From contig NZ_CP067089.2 of the NCBI RefSeq assembly GCF_016616095.2, positions 2,046,001-2,110,000 of the forward strand: a DNA stretch of 64,000 nt, written 5' to 3'. Shown here one piece after another: positions 26,478 through 35,273 of this stretch. The DNA comes from Breznakiella homolactica (GTDB lineage: Bacteria > Spirochaetota > Spirochaetia > Treponematales > Breznakiellaceae). A model generated the notes under the pieces. That model saw only the letters and a program-made list of their open reading frames with translations. It had not been told where the DNA came from and did no database searches. Position numbers and translations under genes: made by a program. The first letter of the stretch is position 1. Each line of letters begins with the position of its first letter.

Positions 26478-26489
26478 ACTGTATTCACA

Positions 26490-26511
26490 GCACCTGACGT
26501 TTGTCAGGTGC
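26490..26511. terminator. Hairpin between convergent genes
   Basis: GCACCTGAC-GTTT-GTCAGGTGC, a perfect 9-bp stem, followed on the plus strand after 10 bases by a T run. Probably terminates the AT-rich island transcript, perhaps weakly. Confidence 0.55.
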
Positions 26512-26533
26512 GGAACAGTATTTTTCGGCCGTA

Positions 26534-27274
26534 TCAAACATTTTTGGAAATCCGTAATTTAGCCGCGGCTTTCTCATCTGCCACAACGTAGCAGTTGGGG
26601 TGTTCCTGGAGAATGCTGGCGGGAACTGCGTTGGTTACAGGCCCCCGGAACGCCTTATAGAGGATATCCGCTTTGTGGGAGCCGTTTGCAATGAGTACTG
26701 CCTTCCGGGCCGCCATAATCTGGGCGATCCCCTGGGTAATGCCGTATTCAAGATCCAGGGATTCGGAAAAATACTTACCCATCACCGACTTGGTCGTCGC
26801 GGACAGAGGCGTCACATGGGCATTCAGAGAAAAATCAACACCCTCTTCATTGAATCCAAGGTGGCCGTTCATTCCAATTCCCAGGACACTCACGTCCAGA
26901 GGACCGTATTTGACGATGTAGCCATCAAGCCTGCGGCATTCCTCGTTCATGTCCGGCGCTTTTCCATTGATGATATGGTATTCCAGGAAAGGGACTTTCA
27001 TTTTATTAATAAGATTGTCGAAATTAAACCGGCCGCAGGACCCTGCGTCTTTCTCGGTCAGGCCGACCCATTCATCCAGAGAAACGTATCGGGTCCTTGT
27101 GATATCGACGGTACCATCATTTACCATAGCCGTAAATGCTTCCACCATGCCCAGGGGCGTGTCCCCTCCGGGAAAACTGATCAGGCTTTCCCGGTCTCCG
27201 GGGATACCCTCCGCCGCGAGGCGGGCCGCGGCAAGAGACATTTCTTCATAATTTCTGCAGACAATGAGGGTAAT
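26534..27274 (-). CDS. NagB-like glucosamine-6-phosphate deaminase/isomerase family protein (probable AUU start)
   Basis: 246-aa NagB/SugI-fold enzyme. FPGGDTPLGMVEAF is the phosphate loop, VSLDEWVG carries the catalytic Asp region, and LGIGMNGHLGFNEEG is the deaminase signature. An ATG exists at 27241, but it removes the first beta strand (TLIVCRNYEE) found in the family. The only good ribosome-binding site, AAGGAG (27286-27281), lies 6 bases before an in-frame ATT at 27274, and the frame is closed by a stop just upstream; I therefore propose initiation at AUU. AAGGAG overlaps the stop of the IolE-like gene. The substrate may be glucosamine-6-phosphate or an analogous amino-sugar phosphate; last gene of the leftward operon. 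Confidence 0.8.
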   Translation of the reverse strand: MTLIVCRNYEEMSLAAARLAAEGIPGDRESLISFPGGDTPLGMVEAFTAMVNDGTVDITRTRYVSLDEWVGLTEKDAGSCGRFNFDNLINKMKVPFLEYHIINGKAPDMNEECRRLDGYIVKYGPLDVSVLGIGMNGHLGFNEEGVDFSLNAHVTPLSATTKSVMGKYFSESLDLEYGITQGIAQIMAARKAVLIANGSHKADILYKAFRGPVTNAVPASILQEHPNCYVVADEKAAAKLRISKNV

Positions 27275-27284
27275 ATAATTCTCC

Positions 27285-28187
27285 TTAGGGAATCATCTGA
27301 ATTTCACGGAGATATTCCAGGTTACGCTTCGCCGCGGCAAAGGCCTGGTCCGTGGTTGCCCGGGGCATGTCCATCTCGATTACCCCGATCCCCTGGTAAT
27401 TGATACTGTCCAGGATTTTCTTGAGTTCCGTAAAATCAATAATCCCATCCCGGAGGTCGCACATCACATCCATGTCAAAAGCCTGGTCCGAACCGAGATG
27501 CTCGTCGGCAACTTTCTTCCGGATTTTTCCGTCTACATTTTTGAAGTGGAGGTACACCATCCGCTCCGGATACTTCCGGATGAATTCAACAGCACTTTGG
27601 TCACCCTGTTCTGTGCCGCCGTTGACATAGGCGTGGTGGCCCGTGTCGAAGCAGAGATTGAGGTCACAGAAATCCATCATCCGGACGATCTCCTCCTCGG
27701 TTTCTATCAGGGACCGAATGTGGGGATGGAATACCGTTTCAATGCCGAATTCCTTTTTCGTATATAACCCCAGATCCCTGAACATGGTGAGGTATTTTTT
27801 CCAGAGATCGCCGGAAAAATCCTTTTTCTTTTCGCTGAAGGTACCCACATCGGATTCGTCCATGGTGACCAGGTACTTCGCGTCAAAGGCCTTGATCCGG
27901 CGGCACAGGGTCTCCACCCGGGGCCGGAAATCCTCAAAGGAATTATACTGGTCAAACCGGTAGCAGGCGGTACCGGCGCATACACCGAGGCTGCGCTGGG
28001 ACAACTCGTTCCGCAGGGTCTGTTCCTCGGTGGGCAGGTACCCGTCGGGGCCAAGCTCCAGAGATTTGTAGCCCGCTTCTTCAGCCTGATCCAGGAACAC
28101 ATTCCAGGGGGTTCCCGAAGGTTTTCCGTCGGCGTACCAGACGCCCCAGGAACAGGGCGCTGTGGCAATGGTGATAGTACTGGCCAT
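27285..28187 (-). CDS. IolE-like sugar isomerase/epimerase (AP-endonuclease-2 fold)
   Basis: 300-aa TIM-barrel protein similar to 2-keto-myo-inositol dehydratase and other xylose-isomerase-like enzymes. TAPCSWGVW at the N-terminus and CFDTGHHAYVNGG in the middle are the IolE/IolH-type motifs, with metal ligands in VFHPH and EMDMP near the end. It differs from the IolE in the rightward operon. Start and stop nearly overlap with both neighbours, so it is within the operon. A dehydratase or isomerase on a keto-cyclitol or ketose is likely. Confidence 0.82.
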   Translation of the reverse strand: MASTITIATAPCSWGVWYADGKPSGTPWNVFLDQAEEAGYKSLELGPDGYLPTEEQTLRNELSQRSLGVCAGTACYRFDQYNSFEDFRPRVETLCRRIKAFDAKYLVTMDESDVGTFSEKKKDFSGDLWKKYLTMFRDLGLYTKKEFGIETVFHPHIRSLIETEEEIVRMMDFCDLNLCFDTGHHAYVNGGTEQGDQSAVEFIRKYPERMVYLHFKNVDGKIRKKVADEHLGSDQAFDMDVMCDLRDGIIDFTELKKILDSINYQGIGVIEMDMPRATTDQAFAAAKRNLEYLREIQMIP

Positions 28188-28188
28188 A

Positions 28189-29271
28189 TTACTTCCCTCC
28201 CCGCTTCACGGCGGCAATTATTTCCTCGAATAATTTGAGATCTTCCAATGCATCCGCCAGAGTTGTCTTAGGCTGGCGGTTTTCCGCGATGCAGGCATAG
28301 AACTCGCTGAGCTCTGTCTGGAAGGGATCCCGCCAGGACGGACCGAACACGGTTGTCTTGGTATCGGTCTTGGTGGAATCGATCACCTCCAGGGACATGG
28401 GCTGGTACCGCACGTACGGGGTTTCGTATTTCACCTTGAGCTTCCTGGTATGCTGGTAGATTTCAATAGCCGCGTCAAATTCCACAATATCCTGATCGTT
28501 GAGCAGCTCATAAACACCCAGGAATCCGTCGTATTCCATCACCACCACCACATGGGTACCGCCGCAGGCGGTGGCAACGGATTTGATTGCCTTCGGAACC
28601 CCGAAAAGTTCCCGCACCGCGGAAATGCTGTGGCATCCCAGGCCGGTCATCATCTGGTAGGTCGTCCGCTGTTCATCGGTAGCGTCGGCGCCGATAGCCA
28701 TGTCAAGGTGCTGCCGCCGGCGGGCCCGGCTCTCATCAATGACATCCTGGGGAACATCCTTGGGATAGAAAATCGGCCGGGTCTGTCCGATATAAAACGG
28801 ACCTTCACAGATGATATCCCGGAACCGGAGGTATTCAGTTTTCTTCGGCTCCAGCTCCATTAGTTCCTTGGCCTTAAGGAAATGATCCGCAAAACGGCGC
28901 ATATATCCCACCATGACAATACTTTTGGGATGCTCCTTCGCAAGGGTAATGAGCCGCTCAACTTCCTTGGACGCCAGAGCCACGGGCTTCTCAACAAAAA
29001 CATGTTTCCCCGCTTTGAGGGCAAGTTCAATATATTCACCGTGGTACTGGTCGGGGGATAGAACAAAGACCGCTTCAGTATCGGATTTCTCGATCAGTTC
29101 CGGCGCGCTGAGATACCCCTGGGGAACGTGATACTTGTCTTTAATAAATCCCACCAGCGAGGGGGATACGTCGGAAACCGCGGTAATCTGGAACTTATCC
29201 CCCAGATCCTGCAGTATCGGCAGATGCATGAGCTGCGCGACTTCACCTAATCCAATGACACCAATTTTCAT
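28189..29271 (-). CDS. Gfo/Idh/MocA family oxidoreductase
   Basis: 360-aa NAD(P)-dependent dehydrogenase. The Rossmann motif is MKIGVIGLGEVAQ; VEKPVAL is the family EKP motif that holds the catalytic Lys. The frame opens at 29322 but AGGAG 5 bases before ATG 29271, and the family start MKIGVIG, settle it. It is longer than inositol dehydrogenase and probably oxidises a different cyclitol or sugar. The gene lies between PHP and IolE-like genes in the operon. Confidence 0.88.
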   Translation of the reverse strand: MKIGVIGLGEVAQLMHLPILQDLGDKFQITAVSDVSPSLVGFIKDKYHVPQGYLSAPELIEKSDTEAVFVLSPDQYHGEYIELALKAGKHVFVEKPVALASKEVERLITLAKEHPKSIVMVGYMRRFADHFLKAKELMELEPKKTEYLRFRDIICEGPFYIGQTRPIFYPKDVPQDVIDESRARRRQHLDMAIGADATDEQRTTYQMMTGLGCHSISAVRELFGVPKAIKSVATACGGTHVVVVMEYDGFLGVYELLNDQDIVEFDAAIEIYQHTRKLKVKYETPYVRYQPMSLEVIDSTKTDTKTTVFGPSWRDPFQTELSEFYACIAENRQPKTTLADALEDLKLFEEIIAAVKRGGK

Positions 29272-29346
29272 ACATACTCCTATACATTCCGCAAATCGAA
29301 AGGGAAAGCAAAGCTTTCCCAATATTCTTTATACCTTTGGGCGCCG

Positions 29347-30324
29347 TTACCGGACATAAACGGGGCTCGAAAATGCCAGCAGTTTATTTTTTTCTTCTAA
29401 ATAGTCGCCGTAGACTTCTGCGCGGACCCAGCCTTCTGAAAGGGCCACCGCAACGTCTCCGCCGCCGGACCCGTCACAGGTTATCCGTGCCGCCGTTTCT
29501 CCATTATGAACGACGGCGATTTCCCGGGTTTTGATATTGAAACGCTCCCACACGGACCGCCGCCGGGATTCATCCGCCGCGGCGAAAATGGTGTACTCCC
29601 CGGGTGACACCGTCTCTCCGGGCCCGTAACTGCTGTCACCTTCAGTTACCAAGAAATTCAGCAACGGTCCGCAGGTCACAAAACTGCGGCCTCCCCGCAG
29701 AGCATCCTTAACGGTTTCCGAAGTAATCTGTCCTTCTTCGAGACCCAGGTAAGTGGCGGTGGTGAGGACGTCCCTTTTGTCCGGGCCGTGCCAGTCTCTG
29801 CCGCTGGTAGCCGCCAGGCGATGGCCCTGGTTAAGCAGATCCGTCCACCACCGGAAAGCAAGATCATTTTTGAATTCACTGTGGGGAAAAGGTTCGGACC
29901 ATACTTCAATGTACGAAACGTTTTCCCAATTCCCGACATTGAAATCCCAGTGGCAGCCGGTGCACATGGGGCTTCCCACGGAAAAGGGATGGGCAATCCC
30001 CGCAACGCCCCGGGCTTCCTTTATCTGGGCAAGGTAAGTATCGATGGTGTCGGGAACGGCGAAGCGCCAGTCAACGTACCGGTCAGCTCCAAGGACAACC
30101 ATGTGACCGAAGAAGGTAGTCCATTCAATACCGGGAATCACCGGCACTGTTTCACTCATCAGTTTTGGGGTTATATGGTCCAGTCCTGCCATGGTGTTAT
30201 GGTCTGTCAAAGCGATGCCGTCGTAGAGAAAGGCCGCCGCGCTGCGGCACAGTTCCTCCGGGGTAAACCGGCCGTCGCTGTTGAGTGTATGGGTATGAAG
30301 CTCAAAGGCCTTATAGGTTATCAT
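29347..30324 (-). CDS. PHP-domain phosphoesterase
   Basis: 325-aa protein with a PHP metal site: ELHTHTLNSDGRF (HxH, residues 8-20), ALTDHNTM and VIPGIEWTT, then AHPFS and a late SGRDWHGPD. PHP proteins of this layout hydrolyse phosphate esters or cyclic phosphates. The C-terminal ~100 residues form an extra beta-rich domain. ATG 30324 overlaps the stop of the upstream 160-aa gene. In an operon with an importer and a NagB-like enzyme it probably removes or opens a phosphate group of the imported compound. Confidence 0.82.
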   Translation of the reverse strand: MITYKAFELHTHTLNSDGRFTPEELCRSAAAFLYDGIALTDHNTMAGLDHITPKLMSETVPVIPGIEWTTFFGHMVVLGADRYVDWRFAVPDTIDTYLAQIKEARGVAGIAHPFSVGSPMCTGCHWDFNVGNWENVSYIEVWSEPFPHSEFKNDLAFRWWTDLLNQGHRLAATSGRDWHGPDKRDVLTTATYLGLEEGQITSETVKDALRGGRSFVTCGPLLNFLVTEGDSSYGPGETVSPGEYTIFAAADESRRRSVWERFNIKTREIAVVHNGETAARITCDGSGGGDVAVALSEGWVRAEVYGDYLEEKNKLLAFSSPVYVR

Positions 30325-30793
30325 CCGGGACCTCATCTTTGTCGTAGGCATTTACCGTGAGATGGTATACCGTTTCGTCGCTGACGACAGCATGGACGTT
30401 GATCACCGCCCGCCAGACACCCGCCGAAGCGGAGTGCCTGAAAAACCCCGGAGAAGAAAAATCCGCGGATACGATATGCCGCTGCTCCGGGTTGTGCCGG
30501 TGGGCGCATCCCACATAAATTTCATCGTGGTCGAGCGAAAGAGTAATAAGATTGACCACCGGCAGGTAATCCCGCCAGCCGCCGTACCGTTCTCTGTACT
30601 CCGGCGGAATGAACCGTTCCAGCCCCGCTTCAATAAGGTCCTTTGCCTCCGCCTCATTCTCCAGTACTTTGGGGGTGTAGGAACAAAGGAACTCCAGGCA
30701 TCCGTAATCCCGGTCCAGGGGAATTTCAACGGACACATTTGTTTTAGAATCGTCCCGATGCAGCGGGTACAGGTTATCCAACAGCACTTTCAC
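30311..30793 (-). CDS. Hypothetical protein upstream of the PHP gene
   Basis: 160-aa soluble protein starting at GTG 30793 (GGAG 7 bases upstream). It is beta-rich (TNVSVEIPLD, VNLITLSLDHDEIYVGCAH, WRAVINVHAVVS) and looks like a jelly-roll or sandwich domain. It overlaps the PHP gene, so the two products may interact. No family recognised. Confidence 0.6.
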   Translation of the reverse strand: MKVLLDNLYPLHRDDSKTNVSVEIPLDRDYGCLEFLCSYTPKVLENEAEAKDLIEAGLERFIPPEYRERYGGWRDYLPVVNLITLSLDHDEIYVGCAHRHNPEQRHIVSADFSSPGFFRHSASAGVWRAVINVHAVVSDETVYHLTVNAYDKDEVPDDNL

Positions 30794-30837
30794 ATCCGTA
30801 CTCCCGGGAATTGTTTTTAAAATATATTAACGGAAAA

Positions 30838-31701
30838 TTATTTTTCCCATTCCTTTTCTTTCAGATTTGTATAGATATACACCGCCGCGGAAACCGAACA
30901 GATCAGAAACATGATCACCGACAGGGCGGAGGTCTTTTCATAATCCATGTATATATTAAATTGTTCGAACAGCGCAATCCCCAGCATCTTCGGGGAAGAA
31001 GCCCCCATGATCAGGAAAGGGGTGGTAAAAGAACCTACGTTGGCCATAAACACAAAGGTTGCTGAAACAAAAACATCCTTGATGGAAAGCGGCAGAATCA
31101 TGTGAATGAAGGTCCGCCAGCGGCCGGCCCCTACGTCCCGGGCGCCTTCTATGATTGAATCGGGGATAGCCGAGAGACCGGAAGTGATGATCAGCGCCGC
31201 GAAGGGAATGTTGAACCAGAGGTTCATTATGATCAATCCCTTTTCGTTGTACATGAGACCGGGCTTGAAATTATACCCGAAGAGCTGGGAGATCCGGTTG
31301 ATCACTCCCGAATCCCTGATGATGATCATCATGGCATAGATTGCCACAAGTCCCGGAATAAACCGGGGAATCAGATACAAGCCGCCGATGAGCCGGCTTA
31401 TCTTGGACTTGCTGAACCGCAGGTACAGAGCCAGGAGGTACGCGAAGACCATGGCCAGCACCACGGTTACCACCACCACTCCCAGGGTAAACAGGATGTT
31501 CCTGATTTCCAGAGGCCTGGTAAAAAAGTAGGTGTAGTTATCGAAGGTAAACCCCTTCGTCTGCCGGTCGGTAAGACTGCGGATAATTGAACTGAGGATA
31601 GGATACGCCACGATGAGCATTACCACCAAAAAGGCCGGCAGCACCAGGGCGTACGCGGCCAGTAGATTCAGTATTTTTCTTTTCCGTTCGTGTGTATTCA
31701 C
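30838..31701 (-). CDS. ABC transporter permease (PotB/PhnU type)
   Basis: 287-aa inner-membrane permease with six segments. The EAA-type loop reads EGARDVGAGRWRTFIHMILPLS. It starts at GTG 31701 preceded by AGGTGG. With the permease at 34185, the ATPase and the binding protein it completes a polyamine/phosphonate/iron-class importer. Confidence 0.88.
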   Translation of the reverse strand: MNTHERKRKILNLLAAYALVLPAFLVVMLIVAYPILSSIIRSLTDRQTKGFTFDNYTYFFTRPLEIRNILFTLGVVVVTVVLAMVFAYLLALYLRFSKSKISRLIGGLYLIPRFIPGLVAIYAMMIIIRDSGVINRISQLFGYNFKPGLMYNEKGLIIMNLWFNIPFAALIITSGLSAIPDSIIEGARDVGAGRWRTFIHMILPLSIKDVFVSATFVFMANVGSFTTPFLIMGASSPKMLGIALFEQFNIYMDYEKTSALSVIMFLICSVSAAVYIYTNLKEKEWEK

Positions 31702-31774
31702 AATCCACCTGCTCTTCTAAGAAATACCGGCAGGGGAAGGTAAGCTGCCCCCGCCGGGTTAGTAATAATTTTTA

Positions 31775-32929
31775 TTACGGAAGGGTAACGATAGTTTCGT
31801 TCCACCGGCGGTTCAGCTCGGTGCTGAGAGAACCGATACTCTGGGTCCTGAAGTTGTTGACGTCCAAATCCCTGACGGTAGCCGCGTTTCCGGAGTCAAG
31901 CTTCGAATTCGGAATCAGGGGAATTGCCGCGAGTTCCGCCAGGAGCAGATTCTGAGCCTCGGCGGAAAGCATGAAGTCGATGAACCGGTACGCTTCCTCA
32001 GGATACCGGCCAAAGCTCGGGATACCGAAGGTATTGACCGCGCCGGTCAGGGACGGCTCAATCTGGTAGATCTTGATGCTCGCCGGAAGGCTGCCGTTCT
32101 TTACTCCGGAAATAGCCTGGTCCGCCCAGGCGGGGCACATGTCAATTTCTTTGCTCGCCAGGAGATCCAGGGTTCCCTGGTTCTTGTTGGGGTACACCAC
32201 CCGGCCGCTGGATTTATACATAAAGGGGTGAATCTCCGCCAGGTACGCGAACCCTTTGTCCCACTGGGCCATCCATTTGGTATCGCTGGACATGAAGGCT
32301 TCGGTGGGCATGAAGTTGTAGATAGAGCTGCGGATAAAGGAATCTCCGGCGCCGCCGGTGCCCGCTGCGTTGTACACAAACCGGCCGGGGTTCTGCTTAA
32401 TCCAGTTGGTCAGATCCTGAACAGTCTTCGGGGGGGTACGAATAACATCGGAATTGTACGCCATGACCACTGTGGTCCCCCGGTAAGGAACGAAATATTC
32501 CGCTCCCAGAGCAGGCCGGGCAGTGACTTCCCGGAGGTTGGAAATCTTTGACGGATCGTAGCGGAGGAACATTTCCGGTCCGCCTTCGCTCATGTACGCT
32601 GCGATCTGGTCGTCTCCGCTTTCCACCAGATCAAAGGTGGTATTCTTCTGGCCGGCTTTGTAGGCTGCCAGGATTTTATCCTGGATTGTCTGAGCGCCGC
32701 CGCCGGTGGCGATAAACTGAATTTTCACGGTGCAGTACTGGTTGTATTCCGGATTTTTGTTGAAGGAATCCGCAAGTTTCTCATAAATAATCCGGATATT
32801 GTCCGATCCGGAAACCCATACGTTCACTTCGGGTTTTCCCGAGGACTCCTTACCGCCTCCGGCCATAACGGTTCCGGCGACCAGCAGAAGGACCATCAGG
32901 AATACCGCGATTTTCTTCAGTTTCATCAT
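31775..32929 (-). CDS. ABC transporter extracellular solute-binding protein
   Basis: 384-aa exported binding protein. Signal peptide at residues 1-23 ends in VAGTVMAGGGKE. AGGAG fixes ATG 32929. The mature part has the family-1 two-lobe pattern, with TTFDLVESGDDQIAAY in the first lobe and FGRYPEEAYRFIDFMLSAEAQ near the end. It resembles binding proteins for 2-aminoethylphosphonate, polyamines or iron. The true ligand is unknown; operon enzymes suggest a phosphorylated cyclitol or amino-sugar conjugate. Confidence 0.88.
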   Translation of the reverse strand: MMKLKKIAVFLMVLLLVAGTVMAGGGKESSGKPEVNVWVSGSDNIRIIYEKLADSFNKNPEYNQYCTVKIQFIATGGGAQTIQDKILAAYKAGQKNTTFDLVESGDDQIAAYMSEGGPEMFLRYDPSKISNLREVTARPALGAEYFVPYRGTTVVMAYNSDVIRTPPKTVQDLTNWIKQNPGRFVYNAAGTGGAGDSFIRSSIYNFMPTEAFMSSDTKWMAQWDKGFAYLAEIHPFMYKSSGRVVYPNKNQGTLDLLASKEIDMCPAWADQAISGVKNGSLPASIKIYQIEPSLTGAVNTFGIPSFGRYPEEAYRFIDFMLSAEAQNLLLAELAAIPLIPNSKLDSGNAATVRDLDVNNFRTQSIGSLSTELNRRWNETIVTLP

Positions 32930-33012
32930 TTTACACTCCTTATAAAATATTTTTACCAACGGCAAAAACTTGGATCCCTTAAGATAAATCGAACCATCGG
33001 GTTCTTAAAATA

Positions 33013-33999
33013 TTATTCATCCTTGGGAAATACAACATTTCTGCCGAATTCCACATGCACCTGATCCCCAACGTCGCAGGAACCGCATTCCGTCCGGGGG
33101 ATAAAACATTTAATCACCGTCTCACCGCACTGAACATTGACATCCACATAATGGCCCAGGATCATCACCGTCCGCACGGTGCCATTGATTCCGTTATCCG
33201 TATGTCCCGGAAGAATCTTTACATCCTCCGGCCGGACCGCAATCACTTCATTGCCCTGGTTCCAGAAATTCATTTCCCCGATAAAGGACGCCACGTACTT
33301 TGTGGCGGGGTTGTCATAAACTTCGGTTGGCGAACCGACCTGTTCGAACTTTCCCTTGTTCATCACCACGATGCGGTGTGAGATGGCCATGGCTTCTTCC
33401 TGGTCATGGGTAACGAAAACCACGGTAATCCCCAGTTCGGACTGAATCTTCTTGAGTTCTTCCCTCATCTGCATCCGGATTTTCGCGTCCAGCGCCGAGA
33501 AGGGTTCGTCCAGGAGAAGCACCTCCGGCTGGAGCAGCAGAGACCGGGCAATGGCGATTCGCTGCTGCTGGCCGCCGGAAAGCTGATTGGGGTATTTTTT
33601 TTCGCATCCCGGCATGCGCACCATTTCCAGCATGGCATCAATGCGCCGGGCAATTTCATCCTTCGGTATTTTTCTGAGCTTCAGGCCGAAGGCGAGGTTT
33701 TCGTAAATTGACATGTGGGGCCAGAGGTTGTAGCTCTGGAAAACCATAGCGGTGGGCCGCTTCTCCGGGGGAAGCTGGGCGATACTCTGATTGTTGATGG
33801 TAATATCCCCGGCGTCGATGTTGAGAAACCCGCCGATGGTACGGAGGATCGTCGTCTTTCCGCATCCCGACGGTCCGAGCATGGTTACGATTTCGCCGTT
33901 GTACACATCAAGGTTTATGTTGCGCACACCATCGCCGTTGTCGTAAACCTTATCCATTTGGGTAATCTGAAGTTTGATTTCTTTCGCAGCAGTACTCAT
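33013..33999 (-). CDS. ABC transporter ATP-binding protein (PotA type)
   Basis: 328-aa ATPase. Walker A is GPSGCGKTT, the Q-loop is VFQSYNLWPHM, the signature is LSGGQQQRIAIARSL, Walker B is VLLLDEPFSALD and the switch His is in FVTHDQEEA. Residues ~240-328 form the TOBE regulatory domain. It energises the importer encoded on either side of it. Confidence 0.95.
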   Translation of the reverse strand: MSTAAKEIKLQITQMDKVYDNGDGVRNINLDVYNGEIVTMLGPSGCGKTTILRTIGGFLNIDAGDITINNQSIAQLPPEKRPTAMVFQSYNLWPHMSIYENLAFGLKLRKIPKDEIARRIDAMLEMVRMPGCEKKYPNQLSGGQQQRIAIARSLLLQPEVLLLDEPFSALDAKIRMQMREELKKIQSELGITVVFVTHDQEEAMAISHRIVVMNKGKFEQVGSPTEVYDNPATKYVASFIGEMNFWNQGNEVIAVRPEDVKILPGHTDNGINGTVRTVMILGHYVDVNVQCGETVIKCFIPRTECGSCDVGDQVHVEFGRNVVFPKDE

Positions 34000-34184
34000 G
34001 GGACACCTTTTAGTCGTTGCTGGGGATACTTGCCCGGTAAAAGACCGGGCGGCTTGGGACGGCTGTTATCCGGTAAAGACCGTATCCCAGAACAGTAAAC
34101 CCCGCTGTTAAATAATTCCTTACAGAACGAACCCAGCCGATTCTGTAACATTTACAGGACACTCCATCCAAAAGACGGAGAAGT
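34000..34184 (-). other. Structured intercistronic region of the ABC operon
   Basis: 185 bases without a gene between the first permease and the ATPase. It contains GCCCGGT-AAAAG-ACCGGGC (34031-34049) and TTACAGAA/TTCTGTAA around 13 bases (34121-34149). These stems have no T run and may stabilise or process the mRNA. Confidence 0.4.
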
Positions 34185-35027
34185 TCATTTCAGTTTAAAA
34201 CCGCCGGCAATGGCACTGGGACCGATATATTTCCGCATGGCAACCAGAAGAATAACCGTGGGAATCATCAGGATGATCGCGAAAACCGCTCCAGCCATGA
34301 TGGGGTAATCGCTGATGACACTGTACATTTCCACCGGCATGGTACGGTACTGGGGAACACCAACCAGGAAGGTACCCTGCATTTCCTCCATGGAACCGAG
34401 AAAGGTATAGATCGAGGCCACCGCGATCCCCGGCATAGCCATGGGAAAGGTAACTTTCATGAAGGTTCTGAAAGGACCGGCCCCCACATCCCGGGCAGCC
34501 TCCTCCTGCTGGCGGTGGACATTGCCGAAAGCCCCCGCGGGAAGCCACACCATGAACATCATGGTATTGATCAGATGAATGATAACCACGCCGATGAATG
34601 TACCCATCAGGTTATAGCGGTAATATAAAATCCCGATGGATGTATACAGTCCAATCTTGGGAAAGGCGTTGGTCAGCAGAAAGGACAGCATAAAGATCCG
34701 CCGGCCGGGGAATTTAAAACGGGCAATGGCGTAAGCCGCGGGGATACAGAGCAGCATCGATACGATGGTGGTGACTATGGCGAACAGGAACGAGAGGCCG
34801 ATAGAAGAGACGAGACTCTTCTGGGAAAGAACAAAACCCCACCAGCGGAAACCGAATTCCTGTGGGATTACCGCGGGAACCTCATACTTGTTGGCAAAGG
34901 CAAGCATCACCAGGTTCATCATGGGGCCGTAAAAGAAAAGCAGAAAGACCGCGAGGATGAGAAATTCGAAAAATTTCTTTCTTCCCACCGCATGATAAAA
35001 ACGCTTTGGATTCAAATACTGGAACAT
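34185..35027 (-). CDS. ABC transporter permease (PotC/PhnV type), first gene of the operon
   Basis: 280-aa inner-membrane permease with six segments and the loop EEAARDVGAGPFRTFMKVTFPMAMPG that contacts the ATPase. GAGG 5 bases upstream selects ATG 35027 over the GTG at 35033. It heads the leftward operon of importer and catabolic genes. Confidence 0.9.
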   Translation of the reverse strand: MFQYLNPKRFYHAVGRKKFFEFLILAVFLLFFYGPMMNLVMLAFANKYEVPAVIPQEFGFRWWGFVLSQKSLVSSIGLSFLFAIVTTIVSMLLCIPAAYAIARFKFPGRRIFMLSFLLTNAFPKIGLYTSIGILYYRYNLMGTFIGVVIIHLINTMMFMVWLPAGAFGNVHRQQEEAARDVGAGPFRTFMKVTFPMAMPGIAVASIYTFLGSMEEMQGTFLVGVPQYRTMPVEMYSVISDYPIMAGAVFAIILMIPTVILLVAMRKYIGPSAIAGGFKLK

Positions 35028-35071
35028 GCCCACCTCAGTTTATTTATTAACCTAGTTAATTAATGAAACGT

Positions 35072-35100
35072 AGTGTAGCACTGAAAATTCTAGAACGCAA
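35072..35100 (-). promoter_or_regulatory. Promoter of the importer operon
   Basis: TTGCGT (35100-35095), 17 bases, TACACT (35077-35072). An ATTAAC-CTA-GTTAAT palindrome (35046-35060) lies just downstream and could be an operator. Confidence 0.55.
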
Positions 35101-35273
35101 GTTTTTTCGTCATTTTCTTGGAGCCCATTTTAATTTCGTAAAATAGAACAAAACGCTGAATCATACTCATAACGAAAAAAAATTAATAAAAAAAGTAAAA
35201 TATGTACGCCAGAGGCCATCCTGCGTCACGGTTTTTACGGATTCCGTTTGCCGGTCGGTACCCTTTGAGACCA

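Noticed and set aside
26490..26511. Possible attachment site or transposon end at the edge of the AT-rich island
   Set aside because: It is a simple 9-bp stem between convergent genes with no matching repeat at the other edge of the island; a terminator explains it better.
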